A stretch of DNA of 64,000 bases, taken from contig CM069443.1 of NCBI GenBank assembly GCA_035610835.1, positions 56,747,266 through 56,811,265 of the forward strand. Reading direction: 5' to 3'. This DNA comes from Ophiura sarsii. Lineage: Eukaryota > Echinodermata > Ophiuroidea > Amphilepidida > Ophiuridae. Both the position numbers and the translations under genes were made by a program. The number at the start of each line of letters is the position of its first letter. Position 1 is the first letter of the stretch. Of the stretch, positions 48,001-59,087 are shown piece after piece. The notes below the pieces were generated by a model. The model was not told the origin of the DNA. It ran no database searches and saw nothing but the letters and a program-made list of their open reading frames with translations.

Positions 48001-48491
48001 AATTCTCGGCTTGACCGACAAATATCAACATTTGAAAAATTAGCCCAAATACCATTATTTGGTTAAATAATTCATTTTTTGGGGGTACATATGAGATCGA
48101 TGATACAAAAAAGTCAAGCCGCAATCAATTTCATGACAAAAATGTCTTCATAGGCCTAATGATTTTTTTTTAATTCTAGGCTTGACCGACAAATATCAAA
48201 ATTTGAAAAAATAGCCCAAATACCATTATTTAGTTAAATAATTCATTTTTTTGGTACGTATGACATCGATGATACAAAAAAGTCAAGCCGCAATCAATTT
48301 GACAACAAAAAAGTCATTCGCATAGAAATCATAACAATTTTTTTTAAATTCTTGGTTTGACCGACAAATATCAACATGAAAAATTAGCCCAAATACCATT
48401 ATTTGGTTAAATAATTCATTTTTTTGGGGTACATATGAGATCGATGATACAAAAAAGTCAAGCCGCAATCAATTTCATGACAAAAATATCT
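45001..48491 (+). repeat. Satellite array, ~177-bp monomer, ~20 copies
   Basis: Monomers start at CTAGGCTTGACC near 45003, 45181, 45363, 45542, 45719, 45897, 46079, 46249, 46414, 46592, 46770, 46953, 47129, 47307, 47488, 47659, 47825, 48005, 48176 and 48351. Lengths range from 165 to 183 bases. Conserved parts are CCCAAATACCATTATTTGGT, GAGATCGATGAT and AAGCCGCAATCAATTTG. Monomers 45719-47128 and 47129-48490 correspond one to one, a higher-order period of about 1410 bases. All lie in the intron between HYR exons 1 and 2. Confidence 0.95.
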
Positions 48492-48499
48492 TTCGTGTA

Positions 48500-48584
48500 T
48501 AAGGTTGCAATTAATTCCCGGGTACCCGGGTACCCGCCCGTTGTCTCGGGTACCCGGGTACCAAATTGGGTACCCGGATTCCCG

Positions 48585-48622
<38 letters not shown>

Positions 48623-49329
48623 TTTTTTTTTCCCAATTTTTTTTTTCTCAAATATTTTTCCCGAAAGTCTTTTTAGGTATTGAATTACCCATATTTTACC
48701 AAAAAGTGACCCTATTACCACAGGATATACTTAGTAAATGTTTGTATAATGTATTTAAATTAAAAACATAATAACTAATTTTGAGTCGAATCAAATTATA
48801 AATGTTGTTTATATGCCTGTGATCTGGTAGAGAAAGATGTTTCATTTGTGTATGATGGACATAATGACAGATAGGTTTTGAATGCATTTCAAATTCTTTA
48901 ATACACAGACTTACAATTTTTATTACAACATCACATGCATATTAACAACAGTAATCATTTTTTTAAACATGAAATTTTTTAAAATCAAAATAAATTATAC
49001 TAACAATAACAAATCTTGCTAGTGTTTTAATATGTTACAGGCAACACTTTTCTTCCCATATTATAATAAGTTACTGAATTAAGGTATTTTTTTTTATTGT
49101 TAGAGCATGATATGGTGTTACTTGATGGTCAGGTAAGGAGTCACTCGATGCCGTTTAAATGACCAGTTTTTACTCTGAAAATGAAGAAAAAAATGAAAAT
49201 TGAAAAAGAAAAAAAAAAATCTTTTTTTTTTTTTTTTTTTTTTGGTACCCAATTTCGGGTACCCGGGTACCCGCCCGAAAAATAGGTCGGGTACCCGGGA
49301 ATCGAAATACCCGTGAACTTGCAAGCCTA
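48500..49329. mobile_element. hAT element inserted in the satellite, TSD TTCGTGTA
   Basis: TAAGGTTGCAA at the left and TTGCAAGCCTA at the right are imperfect inverted termini. Just inside both ends lie blocks of GGGTACCCGGGTACCC and A/T homopolymers. TTCGTGTA is exactly repeated at 48492-48499 and 49330-49337. The body (830 bases) has no transposase. The frames overlapping it (48435-48771, 49118-49499) are homopolymer artefacts. Confidence 0.88.
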
Positions 49330-49337
49330 TTCGTGTA

Positions 49338-49500
49338 TGAGCATTTAAAAAAAAAAAATAAGTAGGCCTGAGTCTGACCGACAAATGTCAACATTTTGAA
49401 AATGGACGCAAATATCATTAATATTAATGTATACATGGATAAATAATTCATTTTTTTTAAAGAACCGATCGTTTCTATGTGCGAGTCGATAATATACATA
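49338..49500 (+). repeat. Last, divergent satellite monomer
   Basis: After the hAT element the array resumes: CTGACCGACAAATGTCAACA, then GGATAAATAATTCATTTTTT and GCGAGTCGATAAT follow the monomer order but are clearly diverged. A divergent monomer is expected at the edge of a satellite. Confidence 0.7.
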
Positions 49501-49526
49501 TTTTTTCTATTAAAAGGTATAGCCTT

Positions 49527-49937
49527 TGCTAGGGATGTTCATATCATTGACTACAGAGGGCGACATTTTTTTGAAAATTAGTTGACCAAAATATGTAGAA
49601 AACTCCATGTTTACCTTTAGATGAATACAGCGATCCCGGGACAGCGATGTAGTACGATGTGGCTAGGATGTATTCACTGATGTCTATATAGCCCCGCACA
49701 AGCAACTAGACATCATGAAAGTAAACCTTTTTTTACCTAAAATGGTTTAAAATGTGCATGATTTGCCCAGTTTTCAGCAATATGAGGCAAACTACTAGTA
49801 TGGTTATAACTTGTTTATTATTCAGCCTGTAGGGTTGGTTGAACCATCATTTGTTTTATCGTAAAGTACTTTGTTTCCATGTATTCCATTTTCAAAGAGA
49901 TAATTTTATTTTCAAAATTTTATGAACATACCTATAT
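49527..49937 (-). repeat. Dispersed repeat family 3, short copy
   Basis: CTAGGGATGTTCATATCATT to TATGAACATACCTA. It equals both ends of the 22013-23605 repeat joined, with the middle absent, so it is either an internally deleted derivative or the shorter ancestor. Confidence 0.6.
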
Positions 49938-52130
49938 GCACTCTATGTTCGAAATAGCGTCGTCATTCATGAACATGATAGCGCGCGCGGATGCCTGCCA
50001 CTCAACACGAACTAACGCCATATGTGGCCAACTTTGGCAATGATTTTATAGATTACATCCCCCAGTCTTCAATATTATCGTGTCTTGTAGTAGCATGTAT
50101 TACAATGGTATTAAAACCGCGACATGTCGGGGACCTCCGAGCCCCTTCAAAATGAGCCTAAGTTTATTAAGATTGGTGCAGGCAATCAACCACAATGGCG
50201 AATTGCAAATTACTCTATTTTTATTTATTTTCTTAAAATGTCGGTATACGACGTGTGGGCCAACAGTGCACAAACAAACATGTTATGATGATTTTCTTGG
50301 CAGGCATCTGACCAGGGATACTATTAATTTTGGGATAGGAAAGTCCTATACTAACGCACGTAGCGAAAACGGTTCCGTTTCCATAAATTAACGCGTTTAA
50401 CAATGTTTAACCATGTTTAACGTAATATTTGGCCGGCATAGGTTTGGGGGCGCTGTGGATTTACACAGACGACGGTGGCCACGCGAAATCTAAATTTTGA
50501 ATTCGTAGTGAATAACACGTAATCGCGAATGTTAATCTTATCATTTTGACAAATTCATCATAATTAAAAGAATTTTCATCGTTAACCGAGCGATAACTGT
50601 TAAAAATAATTCAAAATAGTGCACTTCCGTTGCCATATTGGGTCGTCTGAGAGACGCGTGGCCAGCGTCGTGTCGTCTGCTACAATCACGCCTGATCGGT
50701 ATAGCGCCACCAGTTCTATGCCGACCCAATTTTAATTTAAAAGTGGCCTCCGATCGGCAAGCTCAGTGGCATACCCCTGATCTGACTGCATCGATCCAAT
50801 CTCGAATTAACCGGATTCAAAGTTCATAGGTGTATGTTTAGCCCTGAGCCATTGCATTCGTGGGCATTGTAATACTAAAACGCCGGGCGGATTCTTGTCA
50901 AAATGAAACTATACTGAAACCATAATGAAAAAGCTGGGAAAAGGATGGCTTAGAGGAGGGAGTGGGTGGCATTTGTGTGTGTGGACAGATTGGATGTTTT
51001 TAGGTGAGATATCGGACGAAAAGTGTGTTTTGTTTTTGAACAATTGGAGCTTTTTTCACCAAAAGTAATAAAATATTGGAATTTGGCCAGAGGAATTTGG
51101 AGGTTGTTAGTTATGAATATTTATAATGGAGCAGCGAAGGCCAACGTCCCTGAACAGAATGGAGACCCGTATTTTATTGTACTATGAATGGCATAAAAGA
51201 TAACAAAATGGGAATGAAGATTACTATGAATGGTATAAAAGATAACAAAATGGGAATGAAGATCTTTGAAAATATATATTTGCGTTAGTTATAATGTGTG
51301 TCATATATTTTGCATCGTGTACAATTTCTTGTTGTGTTTTCCGAGTTATTTCTTGTACATCATAAATCATCGATCTTTTTCGTCATGCCCACACACTGCC
51401 ACCAAATGGAACCATTCACCGCCGTATCGTCAAGCCCACATACTGCCACCAAATGGAACCATTCACCGCCGTATTTGCCGGGGTACCAAACACGCAATGT
51501 TTTGCATCAAACACGATGGAAATATCCGGTAAAGAATTTACATCAAACACGATGGAAATATCCGATAAAGAAACCGGTTTTCGTTCACACGAAGTACGGT
51601 AAATTTACTGAAATGTATCATCATTTTAATGCATTGTTCATGATAAGAAAAACTATCGTTCAGCCAAAGACTTTTAATGCCTTGGTTCAGCTAGGCCAAT
51701 ATTTACATGTATTATATGCACCAGTTGCTCGTTGCTCGATTTTCTGCCTGCATTGCTAGCTACACTGTACGCACAGTACATTGTATTCCATTCACAGCCA
51801 CAACGGGGTTCTGTATGAGCACACGATAGCACTGCTGGTCCGTTTCCGAGTAATACGTCCGTCGTAATGCCTAGTCACGTGATCAACCATTTCCTTTATA
51901 TACGCTTGTACAGTATTCTCGTTATCAAACCGCAAGTTCATAACTCATAGCCCGTGTACCCATGTATAGAGCCATTGCATTCGGGCTCGATGTGCCTGTC
52001 GTATCCTGATGAAGAATGAGCAAGCTAAAACTATAACTGGTTGAGACCCAGCAATAAACAAAGAATGATAGGAATGATAGAGTCTGGGATGGGCTGCTGA
52101 TTAGAACAGCTTGGATGTGGCCTATTATAA
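49938..52130. other. Intron sequence with small tandem repeats
   Basis: Two-copy tandem repeats lie at about 51181-51264 (42-base unit with AAAAGATAACAAAATGGGAA), 51381-51474 (47-base unit with CTGCCACCAAATGG) and 51505-51576 (36-base unit with CATCAAACACGATGG). The 153-codon frame 51298-51759 spans the last two and owes its length to them. No gene is supported. Confidence 0.5.
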
Positions 52131-52453
52131 GGCCAAATTAAAAAAATTGTTTGTCTCAAAGCTCCCGCGCGCGTTCGTTTATTGGTGCGCATTAGAAAAA
52201 CAAAAATCTGAAAAAACTTTTTTTTTTTTTTTTTTTTTTTTCAAAAAAAAAAAAAAAAAAAATCTAAAATTTCACAGATTTGTCAGATTTTCATTGATCA
52301 GATCATCTTAAATACAAAAGTTCACTTTTACAAGGATTTCAATATTTTATATTTAAAAAAAAAAAAAAAAAAACCTTGAAAAAACCCCCGCATTCCGCAT
52401 TAGTTTTACAACAGGAGAGGAGCTTTGAGACAAACAATTAATTTAATTTGGCC
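52131..52453. mobile_element. Harbinger-like MITE, TSD TAA
   Basis: GGCCAAATTAAAAAAATTGT with TTGTCTCAAAGCTCC inside, complemented at the right. TAA is duplicated at 52128-52130 and 52454-52456. 323 bases, with long A and T runs in the middle. Confidence 0.85.
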
Positions 52454-52729
52454 TAATCAGTTTGTTGATATTACTAGGAACAGGTATGTATTTATACGTC
52501 TAATCCTGAGAAGCAGGATGCAAACAAAGCAGACACTCCTATTGTGCACCTTAGGGAATCCATCCATGTAGATGTGTTATTATTGTGCGCCTTAATCTCT
52601 TTACTTCTATTTTTACAACCTATGCCATTGATACGGGCGTCAACTCTCAACCCAACCCACTATGTGTCCTTCACTATATCTATTCTGGCCTTTATTTTCA
52701 TATTAAGCTGATTTAAGGTTAGGCTAATC

Positions 52730-53283
52730 CATGTTTTTCTAATGAAATCATCTTTATGTAGGAGTTTTAAGATGGCTTAAAACATTCAAACTTAAATCCT
52801 GTATTTCTACTTTTGGCAAATAAACACCACATAGTTTTAACTATGTGGTGTTTATTTGCCAAAAGTAGAAATAAAAACTTAAAAGTAGTAATACATGTTT
52901 TTCTAATGTAATAATCTTTATGTAGGAGTTTTAAGATGGCTTAAAACATTCAAACTTAAATCCTGTATTTCTACTTTTGGCAAATAAACACCACATAGTT
53001 TTAACTATGTGGTGTTTATTTGCCAAAAGTAGAAATAAAAACTTAAAAGTAGTAATACATGTTTTTCTAATGTAATAATCTTTATGTAGGAATTTTAAGA
53101 CGACTTAAAACATTCAAACTTAAAATCCTGTATTTCTACTTTGGGCAAATAAACACCACATAGTAGTAATACATGTTTTTCTAATGTAATAATCTTTATG
53201 TAGGAATTTTAAGACGACTTAAAACATTCAAACTTAAAATCCTGTATTTCTACTTTTGGCAAATAAACACCACATAGTAGTGA
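52730..53283 (+). repeat. Tandem repeat carrying a perfect hairpin
   Basis: Units begin CATGTTTTTCTAATG at 52730, 52894, 53058 and 53172, giving lengths of 164, 164, 114 and about 112. The two long units contain a hairpin with ~33-base arms (CTACTTTTGGCAAATAAACA, then CCACATAGTT) and a 2-base loop. The short units keep only the left arm; the 50 bases forming the right arm are absent. Confidence 0.9.
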
Positions 53284-53300
53284 CTTTTTAAATAACATAC

Positions 53301-53677
53301 TTAAAGGCATGTTATGTGATCTTTTCCAAGGGGGTGCCCTCTTCATGATCATTTTTAGAAAGTAAATTTTCAGATTTACATTACTGATCATAAATCATAA
53401 ATACATTCTGAGTTACACATCGATACGATTCCTAATTACTTTAAAATCCTGGTTTCAAAGTGAATTTTGATTAAAATATAAGTATTTGATTAATATATTA
53501 ATTTATTTTCACTCTTTAAACCATGATTTTGAAGTAATTAGGAATCAAGTTGCTCTGTAACTCAGAATGTATTCTTGATTTATGCTCAGAAATGTAAATT
53601 TGCAAGAAAATCTACTTTCTAAACAAAATCATGACTAGAGGGCGCTCCCTGGAGAAGATCACATAATATGCCTTTAA
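53301..53677. mobile_element. TTAA foldback family 4, copy C
   Basis: TTAAAGGCATGTTATGTGAT to ATGCCTTTAA, 377 bases, same hairpin architecture with an AT-only centre. It starts ~18 bases after the hairpin-bearing tandem repeat. Confidence 0.8.
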
Positions 53678-54434
53678 CCAATAAGAAGTAACCTGACCCA
53701 TCTTCTTTCGCAATATGTTTACCATGTTTATTGATATGAACATTAATTAATTCATTATTTTTTAACAAAATTATGAACGTATCTAATACTTAGCTGTACG
53801 TGCAGGTCTGTACATTTATAAAGGTGAATTTTGTGCTTATTTTATATTAGGTGATTTTACTATATCAGTCGGCTTTGACTACATAATATGGAAATATTGT
53901 AAACAATAATCCATAGTCCCAAGTTCATTGTGCTGATTTTCGTTATCATTAATGTAGTACAATAAAATAAAAAGACTTCAATAATATGTTGGCATTATGT
54001 CTCTCAATTAAATCACTGCGTGGCATGAATAGATTGTAGTCAGACAATGCTCATTCTCTAACGCGCTAGTTTCAAACAATGCCCATCACAGGTGTGGTTT
54101 ACCTACCATCTTGCGCATTATTCTGACTGCTATGTATCATGATTGTTTTGACCGCTATAATCTCACTCCGCAGTTAATAGCGATGTTGTTTGCGATTTTA
54201 GATCTATATTGGGCAATATTGGCCGGAGAAAATCGTAAAAATAGCGGGTGTAAATGGATGGATTCCCTAATCATATCATTGCACCTGACAAGCGTTCTTT
54301 TTTTCTGTTTTTCTTTCTTTTTCTTTATCTATTAAATTGTAAGAATTTATTTATTAGTTTAGGCCCAAATACACAAAATATTGCCATATTTGGCATGACA
54401 AGTTTTCTTATTTCCTTCTTTAAATCCCCCACAG
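53678..54434. other. Intron sequence before HYR exon 2
   Basis: AT-rich, ending in a T-rich tract with repeated TTTTTCTTT before the acceptor at 54434. The open frame into exon 2 from 54254 is intronic read-through. Confidence 0.5.
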
Positions 54435-54677
54435 AGTTACAAGACGACACATATGCCTCTGTTCCAGGCGACATCACAACCAGCACAGCTTACACGCAGG
54501 CAACAGCCACAGTATTTTGGACAACACCATCTCTTCACGATGATTCAGGCGCCAGTGACCTTACAGGAGATTACGAGCCGGGGGAGAGTTTTCCTATCGG
54601 GGATACCACAGTCACTTACACTGCCACAGACAATGCTGGTAGCATGTATTTGCATTTTTTCACAATAACTGTTATAG
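54435..54677 (+). CDS. HYR-domain exon 2
   Basis: The exon has 243 bases, 81 codons, the same length as the exons of the downstream array. It begins in phase 1 after CCCCCACAG and ends in phase 1 at ATAG/GTAGGT. The protein has ATVFWTTPSLHDDSG in place of the usual AVVTWTEPTVTDNSG, then YEPGESFPIGDTTVTYTATDNAG and a C-terminal strand FFTITVIG. It is clearly diverged from the array exons, so it is an older duplicate. No cysteine is present. Frame and phase match the exons on both sides. Confidence 0.88.
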
Positions 54678-55896
54678 GTAGGTTGGTCTCTATGGGGTCC
54701 GATGGGGTGGTAGGGTTATCAGAGGTTACATTGAGTGATGTGTCGCGAATTACATGTATGGTTGCCTTTTCACCCTTCTGTAAGCGGGAGCCCCTTTTCA
54801 AACCTGATTTCCAAAATCTATCTATAGCACAGAGATAGCCAGAAAGTGCTCAACTGATAAAAGGTCAGGAGCATATATGCATCAACAATAGTTCATGAAT
54901 ATTGACAATATTTCATTGTTAGACAATCTTTTGAATAAAGTGCTTGATGCCGCAATGGCAGACTGTAGTAAAAAATCTGGCTATCTCAGAGCTTAGGCCG
55001 ATTCTGGAAATTGGTGGAATTAACACTATGGATTGAACATTGGTACAATACATGGGGTTTACGATCCAACCTATTTTCCACCATCCTGTCGTCTGACGAT
55101 TGCCATATCGGCATGAAACTCAAGAGTAAAGACTCCTTTTCGGGAACATCTATACTTCTGCATTTTTAAAATGCTGTGCTGTTTCGCACCTCTGCCGTTT
55201 CGCATCTCTGCCATTTCGGCATTGAGTACTTGATTCAAAAGTTAGTGTAACCATCAAATATTGTTGATATTTATGAATTATTGTTGATACAAAAATATAC
55301 AAATAGAAAATCAATATGTGGGAAACAAATGAGTCTTCAACTGGCGTTTGAAGACTGAGACGGACGTGCCCTCTCTGATGCTCACCGGAAGCTGATTCCA
55401 AAGTCGGGGAATGAATTTTGGTGGGGGGTGTGCCGCTGGAGTTTCAAAACCCATACCCATTTTTAGGGGTGATTTTGGAAAAAATCGGTACCCATTTTTA
55501 GGGGTTTTGCTTCATTTTCGCAAGTTATCGGAAAATAACCCCTAATTTTTGCAAATTTTCGCGAAAATAGACAAAAATGTTGCGAAATTAGACCCATTTG
55601 TAAAAAGTGACCCCATTATTAGGGATTTCCATCACAAAATCATACCCCATGTTTAGGGATTTTGTGCGGGGAAAATACCGTCTAAGGCGAGTACCCCCAC
55701 CCCCACCCCCCCCCCCCCCCGGGGAATTTTCACCAGCTTGAAGCTTAGATCGAGGCACAACAAGCCTGGGGGCATCAGAAGAGGAGCGGAGTCAACGTTT
55801 ATGATCAGGTGACTGAAATGCTGCTTTATTGTTCATCTAAACCTAACTTTTTTTGTTTTAAACATTTCCATATTTCCTTATTTTATAATTCGACAG
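54678..55896 (+). other. Intron between HYR exons 2 and 3
   Basis: GT...AG ends, 1219 bases. It contains the damaged copy of the hAT-like G-run family at 55416-55727. No further HYR-like exon is seen inside. Confidence 0.7.
55416..55727 (+). mobile_element. hAT-like G-run family, copy C (5' end damaged)
   Basis: Begins inside the family at GGGGGGTGTGCCGCTGGAG and runs to a GAGTACCCCC...CCCCGGGG right end. The left terminus and an internal piece before the right end are missing. It lies in the intron between HYR exons 2 and 3. Confidence 0.7.
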
Positions 55897-56181
55897 ATAA
55901 TGAAATCCCAATATTCTCCAACACTCCAAGTGGAACAACAGTCAACACTGACCCAGGTCAACCTACTGCTGTGGTAACTTGGACAGAACCAACTGTCACT
56001 GATAATTCAGGGTCCTACACAGTCACTTCAACTTACAGTCCGGGGTCAAGTTTTGGCTTAAAACTAGCATCAGACGAAAGTGCTGCATCGAGTTTTGAAA
56101 TAGGAAACACCACAGTGACTTATACCGCAGTTGATGAAAGTGGAAACGAAGCAACCTACGCATTTGACATTACTGTCATAG
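55897..56181 (+). CDS. HYR-domain exon 3, with 14-residue insertion
   Basis: The exon is 285 bases, 42 longer than its neighbours, and remains in frame. It starts DNEIPIFSNTPSGTTVNTD and carries the standard AVVTWTEPTVTDNSGSYTVT core. The extra 14 residues (GLKLASDESAASSF) sit between two copies of SSF in the loop before the FEIGNTTVTYTAVDESGNEA strand. The DNA at the two insertion edges is similar (CAAGTTTTG and CGAGTTTTG), which fits a small local duplication or slippage. Acceptor ATTCGACAG and donor ATAG/GTATGA are both phase 1. Confidence 0.9.
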
Positions 56182-56322
56182 GTATGATATATAATTTCTA
56201 TCACATTTAAAAACTATTTAGAGCAACACTGCAGCAAGATTGTCCATGTTTCTCCCAGTGTTGTCACCCACAGATGACTGCAATAATTCCATGTAAACTT
56301 CTTTGTCAATGAAAATGCACAT

Positions 56323-56443
56323 GCAGGGCTTGGGGTTCAGGCATTTAAAACTACACAAATTAGAAATTGAAGGGGTCCAAACTAGTCCAAACTGTCAATC
56401 TAAGGGGTCCTGGACCGCTGGACTCCTTAAAACGCCATCCCTG
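56323..56443. repeat. Possible small hAT-like element
   Basis: CAGGGCTTGGGG and CGCCATCCCTG form weak CAGGG...CCCTG termini around 121 bases containing AGGGGTCC phrases. Flanks share CACAT but no clean 8-base duplication. Confidence 0.25.
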
Positions 56444-56919
56444 CACATATGTAAATGTTATTGTTGTGATTTGGTAGATTTACTATCCAGCAAACTGAGT
56501 ACAGATGACGTTTTCAAAGAAGGTAAAAGTTTTCCTGTTTGTTTAAATCGCAGATTATGAGCGATACATTTTGGCACATAAAATACAGGTGATATGGTGA
56601 TCCAAAATTGGTCCTTTGATGTATGTTGGCGTGATGGTGTATGATGTTATAAACAGTGTGCAATATATACAATTTTATTTGTGTAGCAATTCCAAATATT
56701 GCGTAGCATTTCATCACATCTGTATGCGATACAATTGGGAAATTGATAAGCAATTCTTTAAAATTGTGTAGCATTTCGCTATGCGATACCGGATATATTG
56801 CACACTGGTTATAAAAATTAATGCCCCGGTGAAGTCCTATAATTATGCCCGGGTATAGTGGTTTATCATGACGTCATATTGAAATTGATTGCATTGTGCT
56901 GATGATTTAGTCATGTTTA

Positions 56920-57212
56920 GGCCAACAACAAAAAATGTTGTGTTGCCCTCAGCAACTGATTCTAAAATTTCAAGACTCAGGGTTGCATTTTTGTTTTATT
57001 TAAAGATTTAAATTTTACCCAATTTGTCATAATATTGCTATTTTCTGCTATCACACTATAGAAACATTAGTCAAATTGACATTTACCAAATTTGTCTCGT
57101 CATGAACCACGGTCTGTCAGTAATAATTTTGAGCAAATTTTGTTTAAAAAAAAGGAAAATCGACCTACTGATCTTGGCACTCGAGGGCAACACAACAACA
57201 TTTTCTTAGGCC
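56920..57212. mobile_element. Harbinger-like MITE, TSD TTA
   Basis: Arms share AAAAAATGTTGTGTTGCCCT-type sequence, with GGCC at both tips and an offset of a few bases between the arms. TTA is duplicated at 56917-56919 and 57213-57215. 293 bases, inside the HYR exon 3-4 intron. Confidence 0.7.
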
Positions 57213-57286
57213 TTATCCTGTGATTGTTGTGTGATTCACAAGAAACGATATTTAATGTGCATTTCAATCTTTTTTATATGTAACAG

Positions 57287-57529
57287 ATAACGAAATCCCA
57301 GTATTCTCCAACACTCCAACCACAACGACAGTCAACACAGACCCAGGTCAACCTACTGCTGTGGTAACTTGGACAGAACCAACTGTCACTGATAATTCAG
57401 GGTCCTACACGGTCACTTCAACTCATAGTTCTGGGTCAAGTTTTGACTTAGGAAGCACCACAGTGACTTATACAGCAGTTGATGAAAGTGGCAATGAAGC
57501 AACCTATTCATTTGATGTTACTGTCACAG
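57287..57529 (+). CDS. HYR-domain exon 4
   Basis: 243 bases, phase 1 at both ends (acceptor TATGTAACAG, donor ACAG/GTATGA). The domain reads DNEIPVFSNTPTTTTVNTD, the standard WTEPTVTDNSG core, SGSSFDLGSTTVTYTAVDESG and a final YSFDVTVTG. FDLG in place of FDIG distinguishes it from later copies. It is the first exon of the closely spaced, highly similar array. Its donor-side intron shares its first ~50 bases with the intron after exon 5, showing that intron and exon were duplicated together. Confidence 0.92.
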
Positions 57530-59087
57530 GTATGAATAATTGTGCTTGGAGTATTTTATGGAACATCTTGATTTAAATAATATTTATGAACGAAAAATGG
57601 TTTGAGGGCTAGTATTACAAACTATTGGACAACACGAGACGCGAATTCTAGTATAATATATTATTGATATATTATATGCTCGCAGGGTATCATTATGTCC
57701 ATTGCAATCTTGAAAGTGGACCGCACAGCGGGCAATGGACACGTTCTTAGATGATTTATTACCGGTGAAATGTCAAATCACAGGTCCAAAAGTGTTAAGG
57801 AGTGAAAACATTGCAGGTCCATTTTTTTGCCAACAGTATATAATTATGATAAATAGCCAGTATTTAATAAATGTCATAGATTTTTAGTCAATCCGATAAT
57901 GTGTGTGCAGTGAAGGTAACAGAAACATATTGTTTAATTCTGAGAAAATACCTTTGGAATGTCATGACTTTATTTACTGTTAGATCAAGTTGATCAAGTG
58001 TGCAATATTTACTCTAATTTATTCATTGGTCCAGACAGCTGTTAGGCTACTGAAGATCTATTTGTATTGTATAAAGGCAAAGGTGTGTTGGGTACAGCAT
58101 GGTACTCTAAAAGCATGCAAAGAAATAATTTCATTGGTTGAAATTCGCAATTCAGTGACGCTGAAGGATAGAATAAAAAAGAAATGCTCCTCCCATTGTG
58201 AAATAAGAGACTTTTGCGATCGCTATGTCCTTCAACTATCGTACCTATTATTTACTGTCACTAATCGTTCAAGGGCAACTTTAAATTCAAAATAATGAAT
58301 TTAATGCAAAAAGAATTTCTTTAAATATTGTCCAGGGGAAAAGATATACATAAAATCAATCATAATTGCCAGTGTTTCTCTTTTTAGTGTGGGATGAACA
58401 CTGTACAGGGTGTCCCAAAAGCAAAACAAAACCGTGCATGTGTTTACTCAACTTATTGACCATGAAGTTCTAAAATTTTGTGTAACATTTTTATACATCT
58501 TGAAAGAATAAATGCTTGGCTATCAGGTACCGTTTATTTCATCTAATTTGGTTTTGTCAATACTGAGATATGACCAATTAACTAAAGCTACTTAAAATCG
58601 CCGTTGTGCCACTTTACAGTTTAAAATGAATAGAAAGGTTTACTCCGGAGATACAAATCTTTTACCTGTTCGAGAGGTCTTAGCAAATGTTATGCAACCA
58701 AAACTTTTGTATATTGTCATTGTATAGGTTTAAATACTAGAATTAGGGTCTGTGTAGCTGACAGAACTTTTTTTTTTTATAAATCAGACTGAATGCCTCC
58801 CCAATGTCTCAAAACGGATTGATGCCCATTGGAAGAACAACATCCTAATGGTTTGACACTTTTGTAAGCATTATTTCTGTAAGGTTCTACCCGCTAGTAT
58901 AATATAATTTTGTTATACCTCACAGGGACTTAATTCTGTTATGCGCTCAAGAAGCATGGTTTTATTATTTTTATTATTATTATAATATTTCATATGTTAC
59001 AGAAAGAAGATAATCAATAAACGATATTTGACACCCTAATTCAAACATGTTTTTATGGATTTCTGTGTCAAACTTTTACTCTAATAG
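57530..59087 (+). other. Intron between HYR exons 4 and 5
   Basis: GT...AG ends, 1558 bases. A mariner-type terminus TACAGGGTGTCCCAAAAG lies at 58405 without a visible partner. The 101-codon frame at 57990-58295 has no recognisable domain. Confidence 0.6.

Noticed and set aside
46255..48468. Short frames in the satellite (e.g. 46255-46479, 46850-47167)
   Set aside because: Same frame repeats from monomer to monomer, with many stops; a by-product of the tandem repeat.
45001..48491. CRISPR-like regular repeat array
   Set aside because: Monomers of ~177 bases are contiguous with no unique spacers, and the genome is animal. It is a satellite.
48435..49499. Lysine- and phenylalanine-rich frames
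   Set aside because: Translation of A and T homopolymers within the hAT element.
51298..51759. 153-codon frame
   Set aside because: Length comes from 47-base and 36-base tandem duplications; no domain, splice sites or conserved start.
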